Assembly: GCA_964019425.1 (NCBI GenBank)
Contig: OZ025855.1
Location: 558,001-622,000 of the forward strand
Source: Flectonema sp. DT1601
Taxonomy: Eukaryota; Euglenozoa; Diplonemea; Diplonemida; Diplonemidae
Reading direction: 5' to 3'
Length of the DNA: 64,000 nucleotides
Shown here: in pieces, positions 24,668-36,382 of the stretch
Layout of the letters: the number at the start of each line of letters is the position of its first letter
How positions within the stretch are numbered: the first letter of the stretch is position 1
Position numbers and translations under genes: made by a program
The notes under the pieces: generated by a model
The model's input: the letters and a program-made list of their open reading frames with translations, nothing else
Told to the model about the DNA's origin: nothing
Database searches by the model: none

Positions 24668-25438
24668 AAACCTTCAACACTATCATCGTCATCACTTAGA
24701 TTAGTGTAATCATATTAGTTTATTGACTTATTATATACTTCAGGTGTTCTCTCTTGTTTAATATTAGTGTTTAGGACTACGTGGAGGTATCCACTAGTCA
24801 AGAGCATATCATTCTAGTGAGTATCCACTACCCTGTTGTTCAATCATTGTTCTGATTGTTATAAGCGACTATATTGTAGGATGTTCCTATTCAGTTATTA
24901 TCATTGTTGTTATTTCTGTTAATCTTTGAGAACGATTCATTATAATGTTGCTAGGTGGGGTTTGTGTCTTCAAACGGTCGCTCATTAGATTCACGAAAAT
25001 TATGGGTAGAGGCTGTATCCATAGCCGTGTGTTTTGTTTTCTTATTTCGTGCTGACTGCGCAAGGAAACTTTGACCTTGACTTCGCTGTTAGCAGAGAGC
25101 AATTCTTATTGCCTGTGCACAGTGTGCGCTTGTTAGCTGCTTTTGCTCTGTTTCCGAACCGTTCTTCCTCAAAAGCGTTGCGTTCTCAAGGATATCCCGT
25201 TCATTCCTTTCGAAGCTCGCTGAGCTACTTAACCAATAATTGCCTTTTTGAGGGCCTTGTTGTTTTGACGGTCACCTGATACGTCTGCGGTATAAACTTT
25301 ATTGTATTTCATAATTTCATTCAGTCAAACACACATGACTCTAACAATAAGAAACATGCTACGATAGAAAAGTATTTCAGTCACCTTCAGATAGTAATGT
25401 AATCATGATGGATGTTAATTTTTTCAACACAGGTTCCT
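24668..25438. other. Spacer upstream of the PDZ/LRR/TPR gene
   Basis: No gene is supported. GTATCCACTA occurs twice about 35 bases apart (near 24787-24832) around an ACTAG...CTAGT inverted pair. An open frame from about 25034 to 25279 lacks an ATG and is not convincing. The spacer ends in TTTTTTCAACACAG at 25432, six bases before the next start. Confidence 0.5.
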
Positions 25439-28400
25439 ATGGCAATTCATCCTCTCTGGACACATGATGATCGCTCCAAGAAATTGGTCTTTAATGGAAA
25501 GGTGGAACAGGTAGTTGAATTACTTCGAACTAAAAAAATGATTACTTTGGAAATACTGTTCGATTCTATGGGACTGTGGACACCAGTTGAACTTCGAAGT
25601 GCTACCGTAGAAATGAAAGAAGAAATCCTCCTTGATGCAGTTATGACTTGTGGGATGGATCAGTTTTCTATCTTGGAAGATGATAACCACTCGATAAATT
25701 ATAAAGGAGATCGACAAGTAATTCAGCCAACATCACTAAGCTCTGCAATGGAAGCTATCTCAGTGTGGAGATCTTGGTTAGAAACAACACCGTTAGAAGA
25801 AAGGGAAGTCTGCGATGTAATTTCTGATGTTGAAATATTTATGTCACAACGCTGTTCCGAAATAAGGAATCAATTACCTAACATCACCGACTCCCAAATC
25901 GCAACTGGGTTTATATTTTCTTATGAGTTCGCTGAATCATATTTTTGGGTCATTCTGACATCTGTTGGATGGAAAATTCATTTCAACTCTTCTCTGATTG
26001 AATTAAATTACGTTGCTTGGGAGTCCGGAACTGCTCCCAGAAATGTTCTTATCGGCGAGGAGCTTATTGATTTCAAGAGCAACACGAGTGCTGTTTCTGT
26101 GATTGACGGTCAGCAATATTCGCAAATACTTCGAATATCTAGTAATTCATCACCTTACTTAGATCAGTTTAATTACAGTCATGCTGTTTGGTGGGGAGTT
26201 GGAAATTGTACGATTGTACCTTCAATTTCACGTCAATCTGAAAAAAGTAATTGGCATTCTAACTGTAGAACTCTAACACAATGGGAAGAAGCTCCCAACT
26301 ACGTGTCTGTTGCTGTTGAATATGTTTGGTCGTTTGAGGAAACTTCGAGAAAATCGAAACATCGAGACGATCAGATTGCGTCGGTGTATATACCTTCGGA
26401 AGAGATTTGTAATTGGTGTAAGTCACAAGAAAAGAGTATGAGAAGAGCGAGTAGGAGATCTTTTACACTTTCTGCTGTTGATAATAGTACAGCTCCAATT
26501 ATGATCGATTCGACTTGTCTTAATAGACAGCGGAGTTCTAGTAGATCACAAGAATGTCAAACACCACTTAGTCGGAAGTCATCGAGAAGAAGTGGATCGG
26601 TGGTCGGGAAATTTGCCTTCGCTGAGCCACCTGTTCCCAAATCAGTAGGAGATTATTCAACGTGGATATCACCGGGTGATAGTTCTATTCTTCCTGTTGT
26701 TCATCATTCGTCATCTACCAACACACCTCCGTTAGTTATGTTGTTGTTGTTGGAATTCAGTTCGGGAATAGTATCTCAAATTATCGAAACGTTGGAGACA
26801 ATCTGTTTGGAGGAGTTATTCGATGATATTAAGCCAACTCTTCTAATATCTTATCCTTTTAAAGTTGTAATTGAAATGAGACCAACAGACATGGTGATGT
26901 ACAGAATAAATGATCGATTGATGAATAAAAAATCTAAAACAGTAGCTTCACTCCTTCTCAATGACTTCTCATCCAAAGCGGCAGAATGCGGAGATTTAGT
27001 TGACGGGTTGTTGGAAGTTGCAGAATTGCCATTCACAGAACAATCATATCTAAAGCAGGTTTGTGTTTTTTTTTTTTTTTTTTTTTTCCTCTTCTTTTTT
27101 TTTTAAATTACTTTCACAAAGTAATCTTTGCAGTCTAAAAAAAAAAAAAAAAAAACACCAATTTCAGAATTTAACAAAATAAAACAGGTTCATGAATCAG
27201 AGAAGCAATCTGACGGTGCCAGCTTCTCAACTGTTTTTAGAAAAGGAAAAGTTTTATTAAGTGATTTTGTTTTACCAACTAGGAGGACAGTTGACTGTCT
27301 TCTGAGCACTAAATCGAAGACTGGTGTGTACTCAAGAGACGATAACCCTATTAAAAATATAGAAATTATAGCTGGAGCTTATAATATTTCTATTCTATCA
27401 AGAGTTAGGCGACGGAACTATTTTGTGTTGCCGAAGGGTATGGATTTTTATCTTTTTTTTATATTGATATAAAGTTTTCACGCTATTAAGCATCCTCAAA
27501 CAGGAACATATGAAGTGGTGTCAGACGACGACTCACCAATCCTTCGACAGATATCAACATCAGAGATAGTCAGAGCTCAGTTACGACAACTGTTGACTGA
27601 ATGTAACGACATCAGATTAGTTTTAACACTTGGTACAATTATAAATAATGAAACTCACATAAAACTAAGATACACTGATCCTCTGACGTCAACGAGAAGG
27701 GTTAGAATTGATAAACAGCCACATGAGTTACCGGGGCTATCTAATTTAATACCTATAGTACAGCCTTATTGTAGACTTAAGAAAGTTGAAGATGATGAGT
27801 TGAGTGAATCGATGAATAAAAATAGTTTTGATTTATTCGATTGGCAGACTGTAACAATATTACAACAACCGCATCATCCGAAGGTAGTTGCGGCAGAAAT
27901 TGTTATTGAGAGTGGGGCGGAACGGGTTGGTCTGAAGCCGGGATGTGTAATCTCTAAAGTTAATGGTTTTCCAGTTCATACTGTGACACACGCAGAGTCA
28001 ATGTTCAAAACATCATTATCTCAAACATATTTAGCTGTTGAAATAACCGCACCAAACTGCGACTACGGAATTTGGCAAGTCCGCAAAGACACAAGTCACT
28101 ACACCGTTCTTCAGGAATCAGCTATTATTGACTTAGTTCATCAACAAGGTTTATCTGAATTAGTTGTAGATGCCGCCTTCAGAGGAACAGTCGTCATCCT
28201 TCAGGAAGGAGTTTATAAAAATACTGATATCAATAATGATGTTGATTCAAAACCTTTGTTAAAATTCTTTTCAGAAAAACACATTCCTCAGGAAATATTA
28301 GAAAAATTATTATTGGAATTTCCCTCATCAACAACAGCAGATATTCAGTGGTTACAAGGTGATATCTATGAGGGTGAGACTGCTACCATAGTTGGTTCTT

Positions 28401-31400
28401 TAAAGATTCCTAAATTTCTGACAACAGAAACAAAACCAAACAGAAAACCAACTAAGTCACATCGACTTCCAACGAATGAAGAAATATCAAAAATGAAAGA
28501 AAACGCCAGATACCAACAGTCAGAGTATTTCACAGAAGCTTTAGAAGGTTTTCGATCAATGCAAACAGACATTACTGCTGTACAACTTATATCTAATTGG
28601 TTTCTTGAAATAAAATATCATCGATTGGGTGTTTCATCCCGACTATGTAGTCTTCAGAAATATTCACATTGGTATGAACATCAGAATGCTTTAGCTGGGA
28701 AGCAAGAATCATCTGAGATACTTTATTATTGTGTTTCGATAGACAAGAGTAATAGATTACTCATAGTTCATCATAGTCAAGTGAAGGTTAAAGATGTTGT
28801 TGTTTTTGATTTATTAAAATTAACAAGAATAACGTTAATAAACGGTGATCACAGCAGATGGATGGCTGACCTTATTCGAAGACTACCGTGTCCAGCTCAA
28901 GGAGCAATTGGAGATGATGGTGTTGAGCTTTTATCGAGAGCTCTTGCATTAAATCCAAGTGGAGTTCAGCATCTTTCTCTGGAAGGAAATAACCTCACTG
29001 ATGATTGTATTCCGTCTTTGGTTTCTTTATTGGTATTTAATCCAAATATTCTTACCATCAACATAGATGATAATAAGTGTATAAAACATATAAACAAACG
29101 ATCACTCTCTTGTCTTATTAGATGTAATTCATTCGAGTGTGAACTCGACCATGAAGACTTAGATTTCTTGAACTTGGTGTCGTACGTTGCAGAGCGTCGT
29201 GAAACCATCCTACCCGCAGGGGATACCAGGATTATATTAGCAAAGAACGCTTTGGGTGTTTTATGTCAAAAAGCTGCTCAACATGAAGTAGCAGAAGGAT
29301 ACTTCACATCAGCGTGGGAACTTGCAGAAGCTCGAAGGCTTGAAGAGCCACAATCAATATCTGTAACTCACATGGTAACAACTATCTTATACAGTCTTGG
29401 TACATTACATTTGTCTAAGGGTGACCTATCCAGAGGCAGAGACGTTTTTTTGAGATCCTTTCAGGGAATTATGTCTGTCGCTGGTCCCAACCACTGCAGC
29501 GTTTGGCAGTCGCTCAGTAAGATTGCTGGATTCTATGCTGAGCAACGGGAGTTGGAAAAAACTCTTTTTTGGTACAACTTTATTGTTGGTGAGTTAGTGG
29601 CGAGTCAGGGTCCTCGATGTCCGTTAGTGTCGGAGATAAAACAGAAAATAGCAGCCGTTCACATCCACAATGGTAACACACACTTAGGAATATACGAACT
29701 ACTACACGCACTTCACACAATACGATGTAATATTGAGATTGATGAATTATCAATGTTTGAATGTCTTCATAAACTAGCTGAAGGAATCTCTTTACTATCC
29801 CATCCAGCTGAAGAACTAGCAATCAACGAACAAGCGCTATTTAGAATATCCGAGGCTTTCAAGGAACGACGAATAAAATTATCAGCCTTGGCTGAGTGTA
29901 CAATTTCAGAAGCAAATTACTATCATAAAAAAGCTCAAAGTAGACCACCTCATATTAACACTACTGTGTTGTGGCAAAAGGCCAGGGTTCTGTATCAAGA
30001 CAGTTACGACCATTATGCTCATCTGGTACCTGAGAGACATCCAGATTTCATTTCATTAATTATAAAGAGTGCTGCTGTTCTTGTTAATTTAGATGGAATT
30101 GATTTTGAAAACAACAAGTCGCTCACGGCATCAACCTTACACACTGCCACAACCCTCACTTCAGAAGTCTTATCTTATGGTCATCCATTGACTGCTAATG
30201 CGTTACGGTTTGTATTTTCATTTGTTTTTATTTGAGAAAGTAATTACATTGTTTTCGTATCGAATCTTAATTATTTTTTTTTCTTAATTATTAACCATTC
30301 GGTCGCAATGGTTGGGAGGCACCCTCTTTCAAATGGTGCAAAGCTCCCCGCTGGTCGTACCGTATAGCAAGTTGATAGGGTTCTTCGGGACCTTGTCATG
30401 TTACGTATATTCCATATTCCAACTTCTATGCTCAGTTGGGCTATTATGAAGTTTGGGACAACCATGCGTGATACAGTTTCTTGTTCTGCATCTTTTCTGT
30501 TGGAAAGAAGAAGAGTTCTGTCTTTCCTTTTCTGTTTGGTCAGCGAGCTCAGTTCCCCGCCTGTTCTTTGTTACTGAACTGAGTGGGAGTTATGTTACGC
30601 GAGATGTATAGAACAATCGAATCCTCGGCAGCAATGCGATGCATTCTCCAAATCTTGTGATGAATAATACTAATTCCGTGTTTCACATGAATACCTTGTG
30701 AGTTAGAAAATTGTATTTCGGGTTCCAAGCTGATTGATACTACTTATTGCCTTCATAACAACATGATCAACAATATGATGACACAACAAGCTACTACTTG
30801 GACAATCGCCCCTATACCTATACGATGCCCGAAAGGGTAAATGGTAAACACCTCGAGTCCAGCCTGATTGTTGAAACCTTCTGCTCTGTTCGAACTTCTT
30901 CACTTTATGTTCTCAAGGAGTATTGCACGCCGCCTCCGACCTCACCCATTTGGAGTGATAACGGTGACTTGTCCTCTCCAAGATGTGCTTCTCTTGTTCC
31001 AACTCATCATATCCGGAAACAACTCCACGGTTGCTCTCCTTAATTAATGGAGATGGTTATCACCAGACCCCCGGTAGATTCACTTCCCTCTCTTCTCTTT
31101 TGTTCTCATCGTTCTCAAGGAGTATTGCACGCCGCCTCCGACCTCACCCATTTGGAGTGATAACGGTGACTTGTCCTCTCCAAGACTTCATCTTCTTCGA
31201 ATCCTTTTGCTTGTCAATGAAATAGCCAGCATTATAGAACAATCGAATCCTCGGTAGCAATGCGCTGCATTCTCCAAATCTTGTGATGAATAATACTAAT
31301 TCCGTGTTTCACATGAATACCTTGTGAGTTAGAAAATTGTATTTCGGGTTCCAAGCTGATTGATATTACTTATTGCCTTCATAACAACACGATCAACAAT

Positions 31401-34400
31401 ATGATGACACAACAAGCTACTACTTGGACAATCGCCCCTATACCTATACGATGCCCGAAAGGGCAAATGGTAAACACCTCGAGTCCAGCCTGATTGTTGA
31501 AACCTTCTGCTCTGTTTGAACTGCTTCACTTTATGTTCTCAAGGAGTATTGCACGCCGCCTCCGACCTAACCCATTTGGAGTGATAACGGTGACTTGTCC
31601 TCTCCAAGATTTTTGATAATTTATTGTTCAGATCGCAGTGTGATCGACTTTTTGTTCGAAGACCCCAACTGTTTCAACTTGCAGTACCTCACTCAGTGGT
31701 ATAGCGAGCGGATGAAGGGGGAGATCACTTTCTGTATTTTCTCTTTGTCGAAGTAACGTGTCTTCTGTCGTTGTCTATTCCTCACCTCCCTCTCTCAAAG
31801 TAAGGATGATTTTAACCGACTCCTGAGTAGCTTTTCGCTGCATTGCAGATACTGATACGAGTCAAAAGTGCAGGATCAACCACCTGAACAAATTCTGTGT
31901 CTTCTGTTTGCCTTCTCGTTTGAGCTGTCTTCTGCTTTGAGCTTCTTCATAAGGAGTATTGCACGCCGCCTCCGACCTCACCCATTTGGAGTGATAACGG
32001 TGACTTGTCCTCTCCAAGATGTGTTTCTCTTATTCCAACTCATCATATCCGGAAACAACTCCACGGTTGCTCTCCTTAATTAATGGAGATGGTTATCACC
32101 AGACCCCCGGTAGATTCACTTCCCTCTCTTCTCTTTTGTTCTCATCGTTCTCAAGGAGTATTGCACGCCGCCTCCGACCTCACCCATTTGGAGTGATAAC
32201 GGTGACTTGTCCTCTCCAAGACTTCATCTTCTTCGAATCCTTTTGCTTGTCAATGAAATAGCCAGCATTATAGAACAATCGAATCCTCGGTAGCAATGCG
32301 ATGCATTCTCCAAATCTTGTGATGAATAATACTAATTCCGTGTTTCACATGAATACCTTGTGAGTTAGAAAATTGTATTTCGGGTTCCAAGCTGATTACT
32401 ACTGCTTCCTGTTGTTGTGTCTGATATTTCATTCCTGCTTAACTTCTTTGATAAATCGGTCGCAATGGTTGGGAGGCACCCTCTTTCAAATGGTGCAAAG
32501 CTCCCCGCTGGTCGTACCGTATAGCAAGTTGATAGGGTTCTTCGGGACCTTGTCATGTTACGTATATTCCATATTCCAACTTCTATGCTCAGTTGGGCTA
32601 TTATGAAGTTTGGGACAACCATGCGTGATACAGTTTCTTGTTCGTCATCTTTTCTGTTGGAAAGAAGAAGAGTTCTGTCTTTCCTTTTCTGTTTGGTCAG
32701 CGAGCTCAGTTCCCCGCCTGTTCTTTGTTACTGAACTGAGTGGGAGTTATGTTACGCGAGATGTATAGAACAATCGAATCCTCGGTAGCAATGCGATGCA
32801 TTCTCCAAATCTTGTGATGAATAATACTAATTCCGTGTTTCACATGAATACCTTGTGAGTTAGAAAATTGTATTTCGGGTTCCAAGCTGATTGATACTAC
32901 TTATTGCCTTCATAACAACACGATCAACAATATGATGACACAACAAGCTACTACTTGGACAATCGCCCCTATACCTATACGATGCCCGAAAGGGTAAATG
33001 GTAAACACCTCGAGTCCAGCCTGATTGTTGAAACCTTCTGCTCTGTTTGAACTGCTTCACTTTATGTTCTCAAGGAGTATTGCACGCCGCCTCCGACCTC
33101 ACCCATTTGGAGTGATAACGGTGACTTGTCCTCTCCAAGATTTTAAAAATTCTTTATTGTTTTATTTTCTATTAATAATTATAAAGTTCAATAATATAAA
33201 TTAATAAACAGTTGGAATGCACTATTCCTCCATCGACTTGGTGAAGTAGACAAGGCATTAACTATGATGAGAGAAGCAAGAGACCAGCTCTCTGGAAGTA
33301 GAACAGACACACTAGCATCGATACTACATGATCATGGTAAGTTGTGTACTCATAGAGGGTTATACAAAGAAGGCGAGGAATCGTTGCTTAATTGTTTAAA
33401 GATTCGTGAGACATTGTACGGTACTGATAATGGAAACGCTGAAGTATCAGCATCGATGCTTTCTATAACAGAGCTTTATATCAGAATGGGTTTGTATGAA
33501 GAAGCAGAGGACTATTCTAAAAGGTTTGTTCTCATGAATAGTTATCAAATCTTTTATGAATTTGTTTTATAAATAACAAACAACAGATATCTAACTATGC
33601 AGCTTCACCGATACCCAGAATCCTTAGATCACTTTATACACGCCATGGGAGTACTAGCTAAGACACGAAAATACCAAGGGAAATTATACGAATATCAAGA
33701 AATGATTTTACTAAAATCAGTAGTTGAGAAAGAAAAGGTAAATGCAGTTCACGGTAAGGAACTCGATTTAATAAAAACAAAACTACGAAATCAGCTTAAG
33801 AACCTCGGAGCAATCTACCTCATGAAAGAAACCAGTTGGAATGCTCGAATGGTGTACATAAACACAAAACAAAGCAGATCATATCCTTTAGAATTATTAA
33901 AATCAATCCCTCCTTATAATCCATTTAAACGTAGTCCTGGAGTTCCACTTTCAAGTATAGACCAAGCAATGAAATTAAAAGAAATGAGTGGACTCTACTG
34001 GTTAGTACGTTACGCCAGAATAACAGATCCGGGTCAATCATGGGATGGTATTAAGGGACTTGAGAGAGCTGTAGTCACCTCTATCAATACTGGAGGTAGG
34101 ACCCAAAATAAAAATTTAGATGAAGAGGGTAGGTCTGAAATACGACCCAGTATGTTTGGATCTGAAGATGTGTTGCCTGTGTGGGTTCCTCCAAAGGCCG
34201 AAGAACGTAACTCATATCATGCATTACTTGATAAATTCTTGAGTGGTGCCTGGGAATCGAACTTGACGACTGAAGACCCAATTTATTCTTCATTAAATCA
34301 CCTCGTGTCACTAATCCAGAAACGGTCTCAAAGAAATCAGCAGATCCTCGCTGAGCAGTTGTCTCTTTCTACAACAAAAGGAACACTTTTAAAGTATTGG

Positions 34401-34691
34401 AAATGTCTCCGAGACTGGGAATCCGTTGCTAAAGGTATACGCGAAGCCGAAACCGGACTTTCTCAAATAGTGGCTGCACAAGAAGAAGAAATGGATACTA
34501 CTTTAGATAAAAGTATTGTGTACACTGGTAGAATGGCGTCGAGTAAGCTTCCGAGAAGAATTCAATCAAAACATAATATTAAGAAGAACAGTGTTCCTCA
34601 AAGAGTAGCCGCTTCACCAGACGTCACAGCAGCAGATAAAGTAACAGCCATCGACTTAAACCGCACCAGTACAACAATTAGCTTTGCATAA
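25439..34691 (+). CDS. Large multidomain protein with PDZ-like, LRR and TPR regions
   Basis: Five exons (25439-27058, 27188-27437, 27504-30207, 33212-33523, 33587-34691) join in frame to give 1996 residues. Residues 1-540 are unrecognised, with a Ser/Arg-rich stretch around 375-400. A PDZ-like segment lies near 735-808 (EIVIESGAERVGLKPGCVI). A pair of leucine-rich repeats lies near 1095-1150 (VQHLSLEGNNLTDD). A long TPR series follows (about 1180-1700), in the style of kinesin-light-chain repeats, ending in a basic coiled region. Exon 4 continues the TPRs exactly (NALRWNALFLHRLGEVDKAL), which proves the 3004-bp intron. The first intron's acceptor is ambiguous: 27133 and 27187 both keep phase. 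A scaffold or cilium/trafficking role is plausible but is inference. Confidence 0.82.
30299..33140 (+). repeat. Modular satellite array, cluster 3, filling an intron of the TPR gene
   Basis: The array lies within the intron 30208-33211. The left edge is sharp, starting TCGGTCGCAATGGTTGG, the same internal edge used at 23045. The right edge is the core end at 33140. Module A copies begin at 30614, 31240, 32276 and 32771; spacings of 626 and 495 bp reproduce those of clusters 2 and 1. Six core copies are present. The strand relative to the host gene is the same as in the other clusters. Confidence 0.93.
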
Positions 34692-34907
34692 TTTAATCAT
34701 TTACACATAAAATCTTTAATTATTATCTTATGGAAGTTGTAAAACTGTTTTTATGTTTTCTTAGACTTTTGTGAGAAGTTGTAAATTCTTAAAACAGGTG
34801 TGAAATGAAAGAACAAAGATGATGATATTATCATGGCTGTTCGTTTACTCTAAATTACCAACAGCAAAGATGAACATAATTATTTCTAGTAGTCTCCTAT
34901 TCACAAT

Positions 34908-36146
34908 ATGCAAGTGTCCGTTACGTACCCGGATATGGAACTTCCTGCGGTGTCATTCACAGCTGGTGCTGACTCTCTTGTGAGTGACGCGTTGACTGCT
35001 GCAACTGATGAGTGGGATATCGATTTGGAAGAAGTCGAGCTTTTATTCGCTGGTGAGGTTCTTTGTAATTCTGAGCTTCTGACTTCCTATGGAATAGGTC
35101 TGAACTCTGACTTAGAAGTTTGGAGGAAGCCGTTTCGGGTTTTCAGTAAAAACTGGTTTGTTGATAATCAGCTGAGAGAGAAACTACTACTCAGAAATGA
35201 GATCAACGACGAGGAATATATTTATTTAGACACGCCAACCTTCTCAGTAAATGGTTCAATTAGTTTGTTTAGTGACGTAATTCCTTCAGAGATCAAACGA
35301 ATATCATTTCGCAATTCGAATTGTAGAATCACAGCAATCGATGATATTTTTCTTGAAGGCAGTTCTTCAATAACAATGTTAGACTTGTCGGGTCTTACAG
35401 ATGTCACAGCCATCGGAGATGCTTTCCTCTGTGATAGCAATGCAATGATCGAGCTTGACTTTAGTGGTTTTCGTAGCGTCACATCTATTGGAAAGTGGTT
35501 TTTATATAATTGTTCTACAGTTACTTCTCTTAACCTCTCTAGTCTTAGTAGTGTTACCGCAATCGGAAATGATTTTATGTATAATTGTTTTTCAATAACT
35601 TCTCTTGATCTTTCTGGTCTTAGGAGTATAGAATCAATTGGGGATTGGTTCTTATTTAATTGTTCGTTATCTGAAATTGACCTTTCTGGTTTTGGTAATA
35701 TTAAAACTGTTGGAGGTTGGTTTTTAAATTCATGTAGTGAAATAACATCAGTTGATCTTTCTTGTTTTAGCAACGTGACAGCTGTTGGGGAAAGTTTTAT
35801 GTGTCTCTGTTCATCGATTGCCTCGATTGATATTTCTGGTTTTAGAAATGTTACTTTTGTGGATAGTAACTTTTTACACAGCTGTTCTTCACTTACTTCA
35901 CTGGATTTATCTAACTTTTGTAGTGTTACTGGTATTGGAAATAACTTCTTGCGTTCTTGTTCTTCGATAACTTCTCTTGATTTTTCTAACTTCGGTAGCG
36001 TCACAACTGTTGGAGATTATTTCTTGCGAGAGTGTTCTTCAATAACTGTGTTAGACTTTTCCGGTCTCGACAACATTACGTCTGTTGGAGTTGGATTCCT
36101 ACAAGAATCAACTACCAACTGGACTGGTTCATTAATTTGTCCTTAG
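34908..36146 (+). CDS. Ubiquitin-like domain fused to BspA-type leucine-rich repeats
   Basis: A 412-residue protein. Residues 1-72 align with ubiquitin: it begins MQVSV, and LLFAGEVLCNSELLTSYGI parallels the LIFAGKQLEDGRTLSDYNI block. There is no terminal Gly-Gly at the domain end, so conjugation by this domain is not expected. After a linker, residues about 140-400 hold roughly ten repeats with a 25-residue period and the pattern SSITSLDLSxFxSVTxIGxxFL. This resembles BspA/TpLRR-type repeats used as protein-interaction surfaces. No signal peptide or membrane segment is present, so it should be cytosolic. An adaptor in ubiquitin-type signalling is an inference only. The start is the first ATG, 18 bases after TTTCTAG. 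A 260-codon open frame on the opposite strand is an antisense shadow of the repeats. Confidence 0.85.
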   Translation: MQVSVTYPDMELPAVSFTAGADSLVSDALTAATDEWDIDLEEVELLFAGEVLCNSELLTSYGIGLNSDLEVWRKPFRVFSKNWFVDNQLREKLLLRNEINDEEYIYLDTPTFSVNGSISLFSDVIPSEIKRISFRNSNCRITAIDDIFLEGSSSITMLDLSGLTDVTAIGDAFLCDSNAMIELDFSGFRSVTSIGKWFLYNCSTVTSLNLSSLSSVTAIGNDFMYNCFSITSLDLSGLRSIESIGDWFLFNCSLSEIDLSGFGNIKTVGGWFLNSCSEITSVDLSCFSNVTAVGESFMCLCSSIASIDISGFRNVTFVDSNFLHSCSSLTSLDLSNFCSVTGIGNNFLRSCSSITSLDFSNFGSVTTVGDYFLRECSSITVLDFSGLDNITSVGVGFLQESTTNWTGSLICP

Positions 36147-36382
36147 CATACCTTTCTTCTACTGATAGGGAAGTGTCCTCCTATTCTTATTAATTGAGAT
36201 TCGTATATTCTTTCTGAGTAATAATTAAGTTTACTTTACTTTTTATCAGTTTAAGGGCGGTTTCGTGCACAAACAAAACATCATCGGTGTGATATTAATA
36301 TTTTTCTGTATAGTTTAAGATAAAAAGCCAAATTCTTTTTTTTTTTTTATTATTATTTTGTTTCAGGGAAAACCTAATTAGA

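Noticed and set aside
25034-25279. 81-codon open frame before the TPR gene
   Set aside because: It has no ATG start, no acceptor/donor pair that would link it to the gene, and no recognisable motif.
20291-33060. A 66-codon minus-strand frame repeated in most module B copies
   Set aside because: It recurs only because the DNA copies are nearly identical, is antisense to the host introns, and has no family resemblance or sign of protein-level conservation.
1-33140. Possible CRISPR array or retroelement origin for the modular repeats
   Set aside because: Units are hundreds of bases, have no spacer structure, no coding capacity for mobility proteins and no long terminal repeats; this is a eukaryotic intronic satellite.
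35222-36004. 260-codon open frame on the minus strand
   Set aside because: It is the exact antisense of the 25-residue LRR repeats, whose periodic codon pattern keeps the opposite strand open.
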